A stretch of 64,000 bases of DNA from Methyloprofundus sedimenti. GTDB taxonomy: Bacteria; Pseudomonadota; Gammaproteobacteria; Methylococcales; Methylomonadaceae. The position numbers and the translations under genes are program-made. Shown in pieces: positions 9,011 to 20,986 of this stretch. Each line of letters begins with the position of its first letter. The stretch's first letter is position 1. The notes below the pieces were generated by a model. That model was not told where the DNA came from. It saw only the letters and a list, made by a program, of their open reading frames with translations, and searched no databases. The stretch covers positions 30,752 to 94,751 of the forward strand of contig NZ_LPUF01000005.1 of assembly GCF_002072955.1 (NCBI RefSeq), read 5' to 3'.

Positions 9011-9036
9011 TCCTCATCAGTCGATGGGGATTTTTT
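9011..9036 (+). terminator. Intrinsic terminator or attenuator between nusG and rplK
   Basis: TCCTCATC (9011-9018) pairs with GATGGGGA (9023-9030) through an AGTC loop and is followed by six T. This is a terminator form between secE-nusG and the L11 operon. No strong promoter is visible between it and rplK at 9083, so it may be partial, letting some transcripts through. The GGGGAGC/ACCC-containing sequence at about 9042-9070 could be an L1-binding leader, as in E. coli, but I cannot confirm the fold. Confidence 0.65.
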
Positions 9037-9082
9037 ATCTATGGGGAGCTGAAAAGCGTTATTACCCGGTCAGGAGTATAAA

Positions 9083-9514
9083 ATGGCTAAAGAAGTCACA
9101 GCATATATCAAGCTGCAAGTAAAAGCAGGTGAAGCAAATCCAAGTCCGCCTGTTGGCCCTGCATTAGGTCAGCATGGTGTTAATATTATGGAGTTTTGTA
9201 AGGCATTTAATGCAAAAACTGCAGATATAGAAAAAGGTTTACCTACGCCAGTAGTAATTTCTGTTTACAGTGATAGAAGTTTTACATTTATTACAAAAAC
9301 TCCGCCTGCATCAATTTTATTAAAAAAAGCGGTTGGTATAACAAGTGGAAGCAAAACCCCAAATACAGTGAAAGTTGGTAAGGTGACGCGAGAGCAATTA
9401 GAAGAAATTGCAAAAACTAAAATGGAAGATTTGAATGCAACAGATATGGACTCTGCTGTGAGAATTATTGCCGGCAGTGCGCGTAGCATGGGTCTTGACG
9501 TGGAAGGTTTGTAA
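9083..9514 (+). CDS. rplK: 50S ribosomal protein L11
   Basis: 143 residues. L11 forms the base of the GTPase-associated centre with 23S rRNA. Motifs are [20 protein letters not shown] with the proline-rich linker, [12 protein letters not shown], and the RNA-binding C-terminal domain [18 protein letters not shown] with SARSMGL near the end. GGAG lies 8 bases before the ATG. The stop shares its last base with the rplA ATG (TAATG). Confidence 0.97.
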   Translation: MAKEVTAYIKLQVKAGEANPSPPVGPALGQHGVNIMEFCKAFNAKTADIEKGLPTPVVISVYSDRSFTFITKTPPASILLKKAVGITSGSKTPNTVKVGKVTREQLEEIAKTKMEDLNATDMDSAVRIIAGSARSMGLDVEGL

Positions 9515-10209
9515 TGGCTAAATTATCTAAAAGAGCAAAAATTGCTAAAGAAAAAATTGATTCTGAGCGCCAGTATCCATTTATAGAAGCAGTAGCAGTA
9601 TTAAAAGAATTAGCAACATCCAAGTTTTCAGAGTCAGTTGATGTAAGTGTTAACTTGGGAATAGATGCAAGAAAATCAGATCAAAATGTTAGGGGCGCGA
9701 CTTTATTGCCTAAGGGATCTGGTAAAACAGTGAGAGTTGCTGTTTTTACTCAGGGTCCAAATGCTGATGCTGCAATAGAAGCAGGTGCTGATATCGTTGG
9801 TATGGATGATCTCGCCGATCAAGTTAAAAAAGGTCAAATGGATTTTGATGTTGTCATTGCTTCCCCTGATGCAATGCGTGTAGTTGGTCAATTAGGTCAA
9901 GTATTAGGCCCTAGAGGTTTAATGCCTAACCCTAAAGTCGGCACTGTAACACCAGATGTTGCTACGGCAGTAAGAAATGCAAAGGCTGGTCAAGCACGTT
10001 ATCGTACAGATAAAGCAGGTATTGTACATTGTTCAATTGGTAAAATTGCATTTACAGCAGAAGATATTCAAGAAAATCTGCAAGCATTGATTGCTGATTT
10101 AGTAAAAGCAAAACCGAGTGCAGCTAAAGGTGTTTATTTAAAGAAAATCAGTCTATCTACCACGATGGGACCTGGTGTTACTTTGGATCAATCTAGCTTG
10201 TCACTCTAA
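9514..10209 (+). CDS. rplA: 50S ribosomal protein L1
   Basis: 231 residues. L1 forms the mobile L1 stalk at the ribosomal E site and in E. coli represses its own operon by binding the rplK leader. Motifs visible are [20 protein letters not shown], the central [10 protein letters not shown] and the [21 protein letters not shown] segment ([13 protein letters not shown]), then [17 protein letters not shown]. It overlaps rplK by one base, so the two are coupled. Confidence 0.97.
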   Translation: MAKLSKRAKIAKEKIDSERQYPFIEAVAVLKELATSKFSESVDVSVNLGIDARKSDQNVRGATLLPKGSGKTVRVAVFTQGPNADAAIEAGADIVGMDDLADQVKKGQMDFDVVIASPDAMRVVGQLGQVLGPRGLMPNPKVGTVTPDVATAVRNAKAGQARYRTDKAGIVHCSIGKIAFTAEDIQENLQALIADLVKAKPSAAKGVYLKKISLSTTMGPGVTLDQSSLSL

Positions 10210-10526
10210 CAAGCAGGCTTTGCAAGAGCCATTTATGGCTCGATAAAGTTGCGAATGGTGATTTTTCTATTTGTTACTCTGTTGAAAAAGTCTTGAGAAA
10301 TAGTTTACGACAGATTCTTTAGTCGTAGTACTCGTTACAAATTATAAAGAATTTTTGGTTGCCAGTTTTATTGGTAGCCATCAAAGACCGTAGGTGCTTA
10401 GCTTAAATTTAACCTGCCTACGTAGATGGGAGCTGAAACTGGGGAACTGGTGAATGACCCGTTGGGCGCATCTAAACGAGATGCGGTGTGTAAACCTGAT
10501 GAAAATCAGTAATAACGGAGAAAGTT
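10210..10526 (+). promoter_or_regulatory. rplJL leader region (L10-type mRNA leader)
   Basis: A 317-base gap before rplJ without a gene. Hairpins are seen at 10226-10241 (GAGCCA/TGGCTC), 10389-10422 (CGTAGG/CCTACG) and 10468-10484 (GCATCT/AGATGC). Between the last two lies a purine-rich asymmetric stretch (GGGAGCTGAAACTGGGG, TGGTGAATGACCC) that looks like the kink-turn part of the L10 leader. In E. coli the L10-(L12)4 complex binds such a leader to repress rplJL translation. Position and hairpin layout support the call; a covariance-model match was not run. I found no clear promoter. Confidence 0.65.
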
Positions 10527-11060
10527 GTGGCCTTAGCATTAGATGGCAAAAAAGCTGTCGTAGATGAAGTTGCTCCATACGCAGCCAAAGCGCATTCTGC
10601 TGTTGCAGCTGAGTATCGCGGACTAACAGTAGCTGAATTAACTAAGTTACGTACAGTTGCAAGAGAAACAGGCGTTTATTTGCGCGTAGTAAAAAATACA
10701 TTAGCTAAACGAGCAGTCGCTGGCACTCAATTTGAATGTATGCAAGAGAAGATGGTTGGACCATTGATTCTTGCTTTTTCAATGGAAGATCCGGGTTCTG
10801 CAGGTCGTTTAATCAATGATTTTGCTAAAACCAATAAAAAGCTTATTGCTAAAATCGTGTCTATCGATGGGCAAGCATACGATGGCTCAGAATTAGCACG
10901 ATTAGCAAGCTTACCAACGCGTGATCAAGGAATAAGCATGATTATGGCGTTGATGTTAGCTCCTGTAGGAAAACTTGCACGTACTTTGGTTGCTTTAAAA
11001 GAGCAGCGTGAAGGTGGTGCAGAAATTACAGAAAGCGCAGCAGAAGCAGTAGCAGAGTAA
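10527..11060 (+). CDS. rplJ: 50S ribosomal protein L10
   Basis: 177 residues from a GTG start with CGGAG 6 bases upstream. L10 anchors L7/L12 dimers on the ribosomal stalk. Visible motifs are the N-terminal [20 protein letters not shown] and [13 protein letters not shown], which bind 23S rRNA, and the C-terminal helix with [13 protein letters not shown], which holds the L12 dimers. It follows a structured leader and is 43 bases before rplL, with which it is co-regulated. Confidence 0.97.
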   Translation: MALALDGKKAVVDEVAPYAAKAHSAVAAEYRGLTVAELTKLRTVARETGVYLRVVKNTLAKRAVAGTQFECMQEKMVGPLILAFSMEDPGSAGRLINDFAKTNKKLIAKIVSIDGQAYDGSELARLASLPTRDQGISMIMALMLAPVGKLARTLVALKEQREGGAEITESAAEAVAE

Positions 11061-11103
11061 GCTTTACAAGCAGTTTAAAACCAATTATTTAGAGGAACAA
11101 ACA

Positions 11104-11475
11104 ATGGCAATCTCGCAAGAAGAGATCTTGGAAGCAGTATCAAACATGACTGTTATGGAAATCGTTGATTTAATTTCGGCGATGGAAGAAAAATTTGGTG
11201 TGTCAGCAGCAGCAGTAGCAGCAGCTCCTGCTGCTGGTGGTGATGCCGGTGCAGCAGAAGAACAAACTGAATTTGATGTTGTAATGGCATCTTTTGGTGC
11301 CAATAAAGTTGCAGCAATTAAAGCAGTACGCGGTATTACTGGATTAGGCTTGAAAGAAGCTAAAGCAGCAGTAGAAGGCTGTCCAGTTACATTGAAAGAA
11401 GGTGTAAGTAAAGCAGACGCTGAAGCAGTTAAAGCTACTTTAGAAGAAGCTGGTGCTACTGTCGAAATTAAATAA
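11104..11475 (+). CDS. rplL: 50S ribosomal protein L7/L12
   Basis: 123 residues. It has the N-terminal dimerisation helices ([20 protein letters not shown]), an Ala-rich hinge at about 33-52, and the factor-binding C-terminal domain with [20 protein letters not shown] and the closing [10 protein letters not shown]. Multiple copies on L10 recruit EF-Tu, EF-G, IF2 and RF3. GAGGAA upstream of the ATG is a good ribosome binding site, as expected for a protein needed in excess. A hairpin terminator follows before rpoB. Confidence 0.97.
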   Translation: MAISQEEILEAVSNMTVMEIVDLISAMEEKFGVSAAAVAAAPAAGGDAGAAEEQTEFDVVMASFGANKVAAIKAVRGITGLGLKEAKAAVEGCPVTLKEGVSKADAEAVKATLEEAGATVEIK

Positions 11476-11514
11476 TTTTGACAAAATATCATGGGCAGCA
11501 ATGCCTATAATATG

Positions 11515-11548
11515 GGCTGGTGATCACTTAAGTGGTCACCGGCCTTTT
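11515..11548 (+). terminator. rplL-rpoB attenuator hairpin
   Basis: A 13-base-pair stem (11515-11527 with 11532-11544, TTAA loop, two G-T pairs) is followed by TTTT. In E. coli a partial terminator between rplL and rpoB cuts transcription several-fold so that polymerase subunits are made at lower levels than ribosomal proteins. The same position and form here support that role. rpoB starts 58 bases later. Confidence 0.8.
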
Positions 11549-11605
11549 ACTGTTTTAATGCCCCGAATTCAGAAACCTACTCTTGACAAAGGATAAGGAC
11601 GTAAT

Positions 11606-14600
11606 ATGGCCTACACTTTTACTGAAAAAAAACGCCTCAGAAATAATTTTGGAAAAGCAAATGAAGTTCTAGACGTCCCTTATTTGCTGGAAACGCAAAT
11701 CAAATCTTATGCTGGTTTTTTACAAACTGGTATAAAGCCAGCAAAAAGAAAAGATGCTGGTTTACATGCGGCATTTTCAAGTGTGTTCCCGATTCATAGT
11801 CATTCTGGCTATGCTGTTTTGGAATACGTCAAATACAGATTAGGCGAGCCTGTTTTTGATGTGCGTGAATGTCAGCAGCGTGGCGCTACTTACGCTGCAC
11901 CATTGCGCGTAATCGCGCGTCTGGTTATTTATGATAAAGATGCGCCAGGCAGTACCAAAGTTGTCAAAGATATAAGAGAGCAAGAAGTCTATATGGGTGA
12001 ATTACCCTTAATGACAGAGAATGGAACATTTGTTATTAATGGTACTGAGCGAGTTATTGTGTCTCAATTGCACCGTAGTCCCGGAGTGTTTTTTGATCAT
12101 GATAAAGGAAAAACCCATTCATCTGGAAAATTGTTATTGAATGCACGGGTTATTCCGTATCGTGGTTCATGGCTGGACTTTGAATTTGACCATAAAGACT
12201 GTGTTTTTGTCAGAATAGATCGTCGTCGCAAAATACCAGCAACTATTCTATTGCGTGCTTTGGGTTATGAGAATGAAGAGATGATCAACATCTTCTTCGA
12301 AACAAATAAAATTTTTATTAGTGCTGACAAAATCTTACTCGATTTAATTCCTGAAAGATTAAAAGGTGAGATTGCTACTTTCAATATTAAATCCGGTGGC
12401 AAAGTATTAGTAGAAGAAGGAAGGCGTGTAACTGCTAAACATATTAAGCAGATGCAAAAAGAAAAAATTAAGGAGCTAGAGGTTCCTAGAAGTTATTTAT
12501 ATGGAAATATTTTAGCGCACAATATTATTAATGAGGACACAGGAGAGTTAATCGCCAGTGTTAATGATGAAGTTACTGAGGACTTATTAGAGAAGTTAAT
12601 TGCTGAAGGTGCCAGTGAAATTAATACCTTATATGTAAATGACCTGGATCGTGGTCCCTACATATCTTCGGCGATGCGTGTAGATAATACAACAAATCGT
12701 TTAGAGGCATTGATAGAAATATATCGTATGATGCGCCCTGGTGAGCCGCCTACTAAAGATTCGGCAGAAAACCTGTTTAATAATCTTTTTTTTACTGAAG
12801 ACCGGTATGATTTATCTGCGGTCGGGCGCATGAAGTTTAATCGTCGCCTTGGTATACCCGATTCTGAAGGAGATGGCACATTAAGTAAAGAAGATATCAT
12901 TAATGTACTAAAAGAATTAATCAACATAAGAAATGGTAACGGTATCGTCGATGATATCGACCATTTAGGTAATCGGCGTGTCAGATCAGTAGGTGAAATG
13001 ATTGAAAACCAGTTCAGAGTTGGTTTAGTCAGAGTAGAGCGTGCTGTTAGAGAGCGTTTGACGCTTGCTGATTCTGAAGGTTTGATGCCGCAGGAAATTA
13101 TCAATGCGAAACCTGTCTCTGCAGCAGTAAAAGAGTTTTTTGGCTCTAGTCAGTTATCGCAATTTATGGATCAGAATAATCCATTATCCCAGGTAACGCA
13201 TAAACGGCGTGTTTCGGCACTAGGCCCGGGTGGACTGGCTAGAGAGCGTGCTGGTTTTGAGGTTCGAGATGTACATACGACTCACTACGGTCGAGTTTGT
13301 CCTATTGAAACACCGGAAGGTCCAAATATTGGTTTGATTAACTCGTTGGCTGTATATGCACGTACCAATGAATATGGATTTCTGGAAACACCTTATCGTA
13401 AAGTTGAAAATGGCATCGTTACTGATCAGGTTGATTATCTGTCAGCAATAGGTGAAGGTAACTTTGTTATTGCACAGGCAAGTGTACCTGTCGATGAAAA
13501 TAGAAAACTAGTAGAAGGCCTGGTATCTTGTCGTTATAAAGATGAATTCACTTTAGTTTCATCTAAAGACGTAGATTATATGGATGTATCTGCCAAGCAG
13601 ATAGTTTCGGTAGCGGCTTCAATTGTTCCTTTCTTGGAGCATGATGATGCGAACAGAGCCTTAATGGGTTCTAACATGCAGCGTCAGGCCGTACCGGTTC
13701 TTAAAGCTGAGAAACCGCTCGTGGGAACAGGTATGGAACGCACTGTTGCCAAGGATTCAGGTGTAACAGTAGTTGCAAAGCGAGGCGGAGTTGTTGCTAG
13801 TGTCGATGCCAGTAGGATCGTGGTGCGTGTCAATGACACTGAAACTGAGGTCGCTGAAACGGGGGTAGATATTTATAATCTAATTAAATATGTACGTTCA
13901 AATCAAAATACCTGTATTAATCAAAAGCCATTAGTCAAGCCAGGAGACCTGGTTGCTGCTGGTGATATTATGGCAGATGGACCTTCAACGGACATGGGAG
14001 AGTTAGCATTAGGTCAGAATATGTTAATCGCCTTTATGCCGTGGAATGGATACAACTTTGAAGATTCTATTTTAGTTTCTGAGCGCGTAGTTAAAGAAGA
14101 CCGGTTTACTTCAATTCATATAGAAGAAAAAACCTGTATTGCTCGTGATACCAAGCATAGCCCAGAAGAAATTACAGCTGATATTCCAAATGTAAGTGAA
14201 GAAGCACTTTCTAAACTAGATGAATCAGGTATTGTCTATGTAGGAGCAGAAGTTAAGGGCGGTGATATTCTTGTTGGTAAGGTTACACCAAAAGGTGAGT
14301 CGCAACTTACGCCTGAAGAAAAATTACTTAGAGCTATTTTTGGAGAAAAAGCAGCTGATGTTAAAGATACTTCACTAAGAGTACCCGGTAGTATCCGAGC
14401 AACAGTTATTGATGTACAAATTTTTACCCGTGACGGCGTAGAAAAGGATAAGCGTGCTCTGGCGAATGAAGCATCAGCAATTAAAAGCTATAGAAAAGAT
14501 TTAAATGATCAGCTAGCGATTGTAGAAAAAGACATTTATCAGCGTATCGCTAGTGTGATTATTGGTGAAAAGGCACTTTCTGGTCCTAATAGCTTAAAAT

Positions 14601-15676
14601 CCTCAACTGTGATTACTCAGGCTTACTTAGAGGGTGTTAAGCATTCAGAGTGGTCTAATATCAAAATGGTAAGCGAAGAGCTTAATGTGCAATTAGAAGG
14701 CTTAGATGCCCATATTGTAAAGTTGCGTAAAGAATTTGATGAAAAATTTGAAATAAAGCGCAAGAAAATCACTATGGGTGATGATTTAGCCCCTGGCGTA
14801 TTAAAAATGGTTAAAGTTTATTTAGCCGTTAAAAAACGCATACAACCTGGTGATAAAATGGCTGGCCGACATGGTAATAAAGGTGTTATTTCTCGAATTA
14901 ACCCTATTGAAGATATGCCATATCTAGCTGATGGAACACCTATTGATATTGTTCTAAACCCATTGGGTGTACCATCACGTATGAATGTAGGGCAGGTGCT
15001 TGAAACTCATCTGGGCTGGGCTGCAAAAGGGCTAGGCGCAAAAATAGGAAAGATGCTCGAGGCGAAAGCGGCCGTGACAGAAATAAGAAGCTATCTGGAT
15101 AATATTTATAATAGCAGCGGTCAAAGTGAAGATCTGGGCTCATTTTCTGATGCAGAAATTATTGAAATGGCAGGTAATTTAGTGTCTGGTGTACCTATGG
15201 CATCGCCTGTGTTCGACGGCGCAAGTGAAGATGAAATTCGCCATATGCTCGCTTTGGCAGATCTACCGTCGAGTGGACAGACTACGTTATATGATGGCTT
15301 GACAGGCGAGGCGTTTGAGCGCGAGATAACTGTTGGTTATATGCATATGCTGAAATTGAATCACTTGGTAGATGACAAAATGCATGCGCGTTCAACAGGT
15401 CCATATAGTCTGGTAACTCAGCAACCATTAGGTGGGAAAGCGCAGTTTGGTGGGCAGCGTTTTGGAGAAATGGAGGTCTGGGCACTGGAAGCTTATGGTG
15501 CTGCTTACACCCTACAGGAAATGTTAACTGTTAAATCTGATGATGTAACAGGTCGTACTCGTATGTACAAAAATATCGTTGATGGAAATCATCAAATGGA
15601 GCCAGGTATGCCTGAGTCATTTAATGTATTGCTTAAAGAAATTCGCTCACTAGCTATTAATATCGAAGTGCAATAA
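11606..15676 (+). CDS. rpoB: RNA polymerase beta subunit
   Basis: 1356 residues (E. coli 1342). Beta forms one pincer and half of the active site. Visible landmarks are [18 protein letters not shown] in the N-terminal lobe, the rifampicin region [20 protein letters not shown] with the wild-type-like residues, the [18 protein letters not shown] segment, [28 protein letters not shown] near the catalytic site, and the C-terminal [20 protein letters not shown]. It lies after the attenuator and 75 bases before rpoC. Confidence 0.98.
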   Translation: MAYTFTEKKRLRNNFGKANEVLDVPYLLETQIKSYAGFLQTGIKPAKRKDAGLHAAFSSVFPIHSHSGYAVLEYVKYRLGEPVFDVRECQQRGATYAAPLRVIARLVIYDKDAPGSTKVVKDIREQEVYMGELPLMTENGTFVINGTERVIVSQLHRSPGVFFDHDKGKTHSSGKLLLNARVIPYRGSWLDFEFDHKDCVFVRIDRRRKIPATILLRALGYENEEMINIFFETNKIFISADKILLDLIPERLKGEIATFNIKSGGKVLVEEGRRVTAKHIKQMQKEKIKELEVPRSYLYGNILAHNIINEDTGELIASVNDEVTEDLLEKLIAEGASEINTLYVNDLDRGPYISSAMRVDNTTNRLEALIEIYRMMRPGEPPTKDSAENLFNNLFFTEDRYDLSAVGRMKFNRRLGIPDSEGDGTLSKEDIINVLKELINIRNGNGIVDDIDHLGNRRVRSVGEMIENQFRVGLVRVERAVRERLTLADSEGLMPQEIINAKPVSAAVKEFFGSSQLSQFMDQNNPLSQVTHKRRVSALGPGGLARERAGFEVRDVHTTHYGRVCPIETPEGPNIGLINSLAVYARTNEYGFLETPYRKVENGIVTDQVDYLSAIGEGNFVIAQASVPVDENRKLVEGLVSCRYKDEFTLVSSKDVDYMDVSAKQIVSVAASIVPFLEHDDANRALMGSNMQRQAVPVLKAEKPLVGTGMERTVAKDSGVTVVAKRGGVVASVDASRIVVRVNDTETEVAETGVDIYNLIKYVRSNQNTCINQKPLVKPGDLVAAGDIMADGPSTDMGELALGQNMLIAFMPWNGYNFEDSILVSERVVKEDRFTSIHIEEKTCIARDTKHSPEEITADIPNVSEEALSKLDESGIVYVGAEVKGGDILVGKVTPKGESQLTPEEKLLRAIFGEKAADVKDTSLRVPGSIRATVIDVQIFTRDGVEKDKRALANEASAIKSYRKDLNDQLAIVEKDIYQRIASVIIGEKALSGPNSLKSSTVITQAYLEGVKHSEWSNIKMVSEELNVQLEGLDAHIVKLRKEFDEKFEIKRKKITMGDDLAPGVLKMVKVYLAVKKRIQPGDKMAGRHGNKGVISRINPIEDMPYLADGTPIDIVLNPLGVPSRMNVGQVLETHLGWAAKGLGAKIGKMLEAKAAVTEIRSYLDNIYNSSGQSEDLGSFSDAEIIEMAGNLVSGVPMASPVFDGASEDEIRHMLALADLPSSGQTTLYDGLTGEAFEREITVGYMHMLKLNHLVDDKMHARSTGPYSLVTQQPLGGKAQFGGQRFGEMEVWALEAYGAAYTLQEMLTVKSDDVTGRTRMYKNIVDGNHQMEPGMPESFNVLLKEIRSLAINIEVQ

Positions 15677-15751
15677 GTAGAGCACTATTGAAAATAGTTA
15701 TTAGCTAATGAGTTCTGGTTCAGCCAGATAACACACAAAGGGGATAAGCTC

Positions 15752-18700
15752 TTGAAAGATTTATTAAATTTCTTGAAACGCCAAAATAGAACAGCTGATT
15801 TTGATGAAATTAGCATAGGTTTGGCGTCACCAAATCAGATTAGATCATGGTCTTATGGTGAGGTTAAGAAGCCGGAAACTATAAATTATCGAACATTTAA
15901 ACCAGAACGGGATGGTCTTTTTTGTGCGAAAATTTTTGGTCCGGTAAGTGATTACGAATGCTTATGTGGCAAATACAAGCGTTTAAAACACCGTGGTGTG
16001 ATTTGTGAAAAGTGTGGTGTTGAAGTCACTTTATCTAAAGTGCGTCGCGAGCGAATGGGGCATATAGAGCTTGCAAGCCCGGTTGCGCATATCTGGTTTT
16101 TAAAATCGTTGCCCTCACGGATCGCGCTATTGTTAGATATGACACTGCGCGAAATTGAGCGTGTTTTATATTTTGAATCATTTGTAGTGCTGGATGAAGG
16201 TATGACGCCTTTGGAAAGAAAAAAGCTATTAACTGACGATGAATATTTAGATGCGTTTGAAGAGTATGGTGATGATTTCGTGGCCAAAATGGGTGCAGAG
16301 GCTATCCATGAGCTACTAAAAACAATTGATATTAAGGCCGAGGTTGATCAATTAAGAGAAGAGATTAATAGTACAAACTCAGAAACCAAGATTAAAAAAT
16401 TCTCTAAGCGCTTAAAGGTTCTTGAATCACTTTTAGGTTCATCTAACCGTCCAGAATGGATGGTCATGAATGTTTTACCCGTATTACCCCCGGAATTACG
16501 CCCTCTAGTACCATTAGATGGCGGACGTTTTGCGACTTCTGATCTTAATGATTTATATAGACGAGTTATTAACAGGAATAACCGTTTGCATCGTTTATTG
16601 GACTTAAGTGCACCTGACATCATTATTCGTAATGAAAAAAGAATGTTGCAAGAATCGGTTGATGCATTATTAGATAACGGTCGTCGTGGAAGGGCTATAA
16701 CTGGAACAAATAGACGCCCTTTAAAGTCCCTTGCCGATATGATTAAAGGTAAGCAAGGTCGTTTCAGACAAAACCTATTAGGTAAGCGAGTCGATTATTC
16801 TGGTCGATCAGTTATTGTAGTGGGGCCTACTCTGAAATTGCATCAATGTGGATTGCCTAAAAAAATGGCCCTGGAATTATTTAAGCCATTTATTTTTAGT
16901 AAATTACAATTACGTGGTTTAGCGACAACAATTAAAGCTGCCAAAAAAATGGTGGAAAGCGAAGGTGCCGAAGTATGGGATATTCTGGAAGAGGTTATTC
17001 ATGAACATCCTATTCTGTTAAACCGCGCACCTACATTGCATAGATTAGGTATTCAGGCTTTTGAGCCAATCTTGATCGAAGGTAAGGCAATTAATCTTCA
17101 CCCATTAGTTTGTAGTGCATTTAATGCCGATTTTGATGGTGACCAGATGGCGGTGCATATTCCACTGTCAATCGAAGCGCAGCTTGAATCAAGAACTTTG
17201 ATGATGGCAACCAATAATATTTTATCTCCTGCGAATGGAGAGCCAATTATTAACCCATCTCAGGATGTGGTGTTGGGGCTTTACTATATCAGTCGTGAAA
17301 AACTTAAGGCGAAAGGTGATGGTTCAGCATTTTTTGATATTAATGAAGTTAAAAGAGCATTAGATGCAAAAGTTGTTGAATTACAATCAAAAATACAAGT
17401 AAGAATTACCGAAAAATTAGGTGCTAAAGCCGGTGAAGTTGAGTATAAAACAACTCGTTTCGAAACAACAGTTGGACGCGTTTTAATATGGGAAATTGTA
17501 CCTGAAGGTATGCCATTTGAAATTGTAAACTGTGATATGACTAAAAAGAACATTTCACGTTTACTTGATTTTAGTTACCGTTACCTAGGAAATAAGGATA
17601 CTGTAATTCTTGCTGATCAGATTATGTATCTGGGTTTTAAATATGCTACACGCTCAGGAATTTCTTTTGGTATCAATGATATGGAAATTCCAGAAGAAAA
17701 AGTAAGTATATTGGCAGAAGCAGAGAGAGAAGTTATTGAAATTCAGCAGCAATATTCTTCTGGCTTGGTAACTGATGGTGAGCGATACAATAAGGTTGTA
17801 GATATCTGGTCGCATGCCAATGAAAAGGTAGCCAAAGTAATGATGGATGCTTTGGGTACGGATATTGTCATAGATGATGACGGTAGTGTTTTGAAGCAAA
17901 AATCATTTAACTCTATATTTATGATGGCTGAATCTGGCGCGCGGGGGTCTGCTGCACAGATTAGGCAGCTAGCTGGTATGCGTGGTTTGATGGCAAAACC
18001 GGACGGTTCTATTATCGAAACTCCGATAACTGCAAACTTCCGTGAAGGACTGGATGTGTTGCAGTACTTTATTTCTACGCATGGTGCACGTAAAGGTTTG
18101 GCCGATACCGCTCTTAAAACCGCTAACTCAGGTTATTTGACACGACGGTTAGTTGATGTAGCTCAGGATTTGGTTATCAATGGCGTAGATTGTGGTACAA
18201 CCAACGGAATGATGATGGCTCCCATTATTGAGGGAGGTGACGTAGTTGAGGCATTAGCCGAACGAGTTCTAGGACGAGTAGTTATTGGTGATGTGTTGAA
18301 TGCGGCAACTGGCGAAGTTCTGGTCGCTGATGGCACGATGCTGGATGAGCATTATGTCTCTGTACTAGAGCAAAATAGTGTTGATGATGTTTATGTGCGA
18401 TCTATTATTACTTGTGATAATCGCCATGGAGTTTGTGCAAAATGTTATGGTCGTGATCTGGGTCGTGGGCATATGGTCAATAGTGGCGAAGCAGTTGGTG
18501 TTATAGCTGCGCAATCAATCGGTGAGCCGGGAACGCAGTTGACTATGCGTACTTTCCATATCGGTGGAGCTGCTTCACGTCAAGTTGCCATTAGTAATGT
18601 TCAGGTTAAATCTAAAGGACTTATAAAACTACATAACTTAAAAACGGTTGAAAATCGTGCCGGTAATTTGGTAGCTGTATCAAGATCAGGTGAAGTTGGT

Positions 18701-19966
18701 GTGATGGATGAGTATGGCCGTGAAAAAGAGAAATACAAGATTCCATATGGCGCTGAATTAACCTGTAAAGATGGTGGATCAGTAAATTCGGGCGATATTG
18801 TTGTAACGTGGGATCCACATGTACACCCTGTAGTAACAGAAGTTGCTGGTTTCGTTGAATTAGTTGATTTTGAGCCAGGTTTGTCGGTTCAGGAAGTGTC
18901 TGATGAGGTAACTGGCGTGAGTTCAATTACCGTATTAGATCCTAAGCAACGTGTTAGTGCCGGAAAGGATTTACGCCCTTTGGTTAAGTTGGTCAATGAA
19001 GATGGCGAAGATGTTATGTTGCCAAATACTGAATTGGCTGCACAGTATGTACTACCATCTGGATCAATTGTTGCTGTAAAAAATGGCGCTGAAATCCATG
19101 TTGGTGATGTTTTAGGGAGAATTCCTCAGGAATCAAGTAAAACACGGGATATTACCGGAGGTTTGCCGCGAGTTGCTGATTTATTTGAAGCAAGAAAAAC
19201 CAAAGACCCAGCGATTCTGGCTGAGGCGACTGGTGCAATTGCTTTCGGTAAAGAAACTAAAGGTAAACAGCGAGTTATTATTACCGATTCCGAGGGTGAG
19301 CAATATGAGACACTGATACCTAAATGGCGACATATTACGGTATTTGAAGGTGAGTTCGTTGAAAAAGGAGAAACCATTGCCGAAGGCGAATTAACACCAC
19401 ACGATATTTTACGTCTACGCGGAGTGACGGAATTAACAACATACCTAGTTAAAGAAATACAGGATGTTTATCGTTTGCAAGGTGTGAAAATCAATGATAA
19501 ACATATTGAAGCAATTATTCGCCAAATGTTACGTAAAGTTGAAATCACTGCTTCAGGAGATAGTCCTTATACTAAAGGCGAGCAGGTTGAAAAAGTAGTT
19601 GTTAAGGAAATTAATGACAAACTTGAAGCAGAAGGAAAGATTCCTGCTAGCTATGATCCTGTATTATTAGGTATAACCAAAGCCTCACTGGCAACTGAGT
19701 CTTTTGTATCAGCTGCATCCTTTCAGGAAACCACAAGAGTGTTAACTGATGCAGCTGTTCGTGGCTTGAAAGATCAGTTATATGGGTTAAAAGAAAATGT
19801 AATTGTAGGGCGATTAATTCCTGCAGGAACAGGTTTGGCTTTTCATGAGGCAAGAAGAAAGCGTAAAGAGGCAAAGTCAGAATCAATAAATACCCCTGAG
19901 GAAGTAAAATCCCTAGATGCAATTGATGCTGAGGAAGCACTAAAGCAAGCTTTAAATGCTGAATGA
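15752..19966 (+). CDS. rpoC: RNA polymerase beta-prime subunit
   Basis: 1404 residues from a TTG start ([13 protein letters not shown]), chosen because it matches the family N-terminus and follows AAGGGG. Cys70, Cys72, Cys85 and Cys88 form the N-terminal zinc site. The catalytic magnesium loop [12 protein letters not shown] is at about residue 460. [20 protein letters not shown] belongs to the switch/clamp region, and the second zinc site ([13 protein letters not shown]) and trigger-loop [11 protein letters not shown] follow. TTG as start is weaker than ATG and may tune synthesis relative to beta. Confidence 0.98.
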   Translation: MKDLLNFLKRQNRTADFDEISIGLASPNQIRSWSYGEVKKPETINYRTFKPERDGLFCAKIFGPVSDYECLCGKYKRLKHRGVICEKCGVEVTLSKVRRERMGHIELASPVAHIWFLKSLPSRIALLLDMTLREIERVLYFESFVVLDEGMTPLERKKLLTDDEYLDAFEEYGDDFVAKMGAEAIHELLKTIDIKAEVDQLREEINSTNSETKIKKFSKRLKVLESLLGSSNRPEWMVMNVLPVLPPELRPLVPLDGGRFATSDLNDLYRRVINRNNRLHRLLDLSAPDIIIRNEKRMLQESVDALLDNGRRGRAITGTNRRPLKSLADMIKGKQGRFRQNLLGKRVDYSGRSVIVVGPTLKLHQCGLPKKMALELFKPFIFSKLQLRGLATTIKAAKKMVESEGAEVWDILEEVIHEHPILLNRAPTLHRLGIQAFEPILIEGKAINLHPLVCSAFNADFDGDQMAVHIPLSIEAQLESRTLMMATNNILSPANGEPIINPSQDVVLGLYYISREKLKAKGDGSAFFDINEVKRALDAKVVELQSKIQVRITEKLGAKAGEVEYKTTRFETTVGRVLIWEIVPEGMPFEIVNCDMTKKNISRLLDFSYRYLGNKDTVILADQIMYLGFKYATRSGISFGINDMEIPEEKVSILAEAEREVIEIQQQYSSGLVTDGERYNKVVDIWSHANEKVAKVMMDALGTDIVIDDDGSVLKQKSFNSIFMMAESGARGSAAQIRQLAGMRGLMAKPDGSIIETPITANFREGLDVLQYFISTHGARKGLADTALKTANSGYLTRRLVDVAQDLVINGVDCGTTNGMMMAPIIEGGDVVEALAERVLGRVVIGDVLNAATGEVLVADGTMLDEHYVSVLEQNSVDDVYVRSIITCDNRHGVCAKCYGRDLGRGHMVNSGEAVGVIAAQSIGEPGTQLTMRTFHIGGAASRQVAISNVQVKSKGLIKLHNLKTVENRAGNLVAVSRSGEVGVMDEYGREKEKYKIPYGAELTCKDGGSVNSGDIVVTWDPHVHPVVTEVAGFVELVDFEPGLSVQEVSDEVTGVSSITVLDPKQRVSAGKDLRPLVKLVNEDGEDVMLPNTELAAQYVLPSGSIVAVKNGAEIHVGDVLGRIPQESSKTRDITGGLPRVADLFEARKTKDPAILAEATGAIAFGKETKGKQRVIITDSEGEQYETLIPKWRHITVFEGEFVEKGETIAEGELTPHDILRLRGVTELTTYLVKEIQDVYRLQGVKINDKHIEAIIRQMLRKVEITASGDSPYTKGEQVEKVVVKEINDKLEAEGKIPASYDPVLLGITKASLATESFVSAASFQETTRVLTDAAVRGLKDQLYGLKENVIVGRLIPAGTGLAFHEARRKRKEAKSESINTPEEVKSLDAIDAEEALKQALNAE

Positions 19967-19977
19967 AAAGAAACATA

Positions 19978-20015
19978 TTGACTTTAGGTGGGCAGGATAA
20001 TAGAATATCCTGCTC
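19978..20015 (+). promoter_or_regulatory. Promoter of the str-S10-spc block, overlapped by an inverted repeat
   Basis: TTGACT (19978-19983) and TAGAAT (20001-20006) are 17 bases apart. The arms GCAGGATA (19992-19999) and TATCCTGC (20006-20013) flank the -10, which lies almost wholly in the loop; the repeat extends to ten pairs with one G-T. The position, 12 bases after the rpoC stop and 88 before rpsL, fits the str operon promoter. The hairpin has no T-run, so I do not call it the rpoC terminator. Confidence 0.75.
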
Positions 20016-20093
20016 ATTAGAGTTATTGTGAAATAATTAAGTGTATTATATTGATGCACTAAGCAAAATATGCAAGACGGAGTAATTTAACTT

Positions 20094-20468
20094 ATGGCTA
20101 CTATTAACCAGTTGGTTCGTAAGCCGCGCACAAGAAAAATTGAAAAAAGTAATGTGCCAGCGCTTGAGGCTTGCCCTCAAAGACGTGGTGTTTGTACGCG
20201 TGTTTATACAACAACGCCAAAAAAACCAAACTCAGCACTACGTAAAGTAGCGCGGGTAAGACTAACTAGCGGTTCAGAAGTTAGTAGTTATATTGGTGGT
20301 GAAGGGCATAATCTGCAAGAGCATTCTGTTGTTCTAATTCGTGGAGGTAGGGTAAAAGATTTACCTGGTGTTCGTTATCACGTAGTCCGCGGAAGTTTAG
20401 ATACTTCAGGTGTGGCGAGTCGTAAATGTGGCCGTTCTAAATATGGCACAAAAAAGCCTAAGGGCTAA
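20094..20468 (+). CDS. rpsL: 30S ribosomal protein S12
   Basis: 124 residues. S12 sits at the decoding site. [18 protein letters not shown] contains the conserved Lys of the streptomycin region, and [17 protein letters not shown] contains the Asp that is methylthiolated by RimO in many bacteria. No known resistance substitution is apparent at these motifs. It is the first gene of the str operon, 88 bases after the promoter's -10 region, with CGGAGTA upstream of the ATG. Confidence 0.98.
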   Translation: MATINQLVRKPRTRKIEKSNVPALEACPQRRGVCTRVYTTTPKKPNSALRKVARVRLTSGSEVSSYIGGEGHNLQEHSVVLIRGGRVKDLPGVRYHVVRGSLDTSGVASRKCGRSKYGTKKPKG

Positions 20469-20498
20469 AAATTCAAAGAACTAGTGTTGGTGATATAA

Positions 20499-20969
<471 letters not shown>

Positions 20970-20986
20970 TATAGTAGGTTTTTGGG

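Noticed and set aside
11478..11511. TTGACA and TATAAT between rplL and rpoB as an rpoB promoter
   Set aside because: The spacer is 22 bases, too long for a normal sigma70 promoter; the attenuator hairpin explains the region better.
19991..20015. Inverted repeat after rpoC as an intrinsic terminator
   Set aside because: No T-run follows, and its loop holds the -10 of the str promoter.
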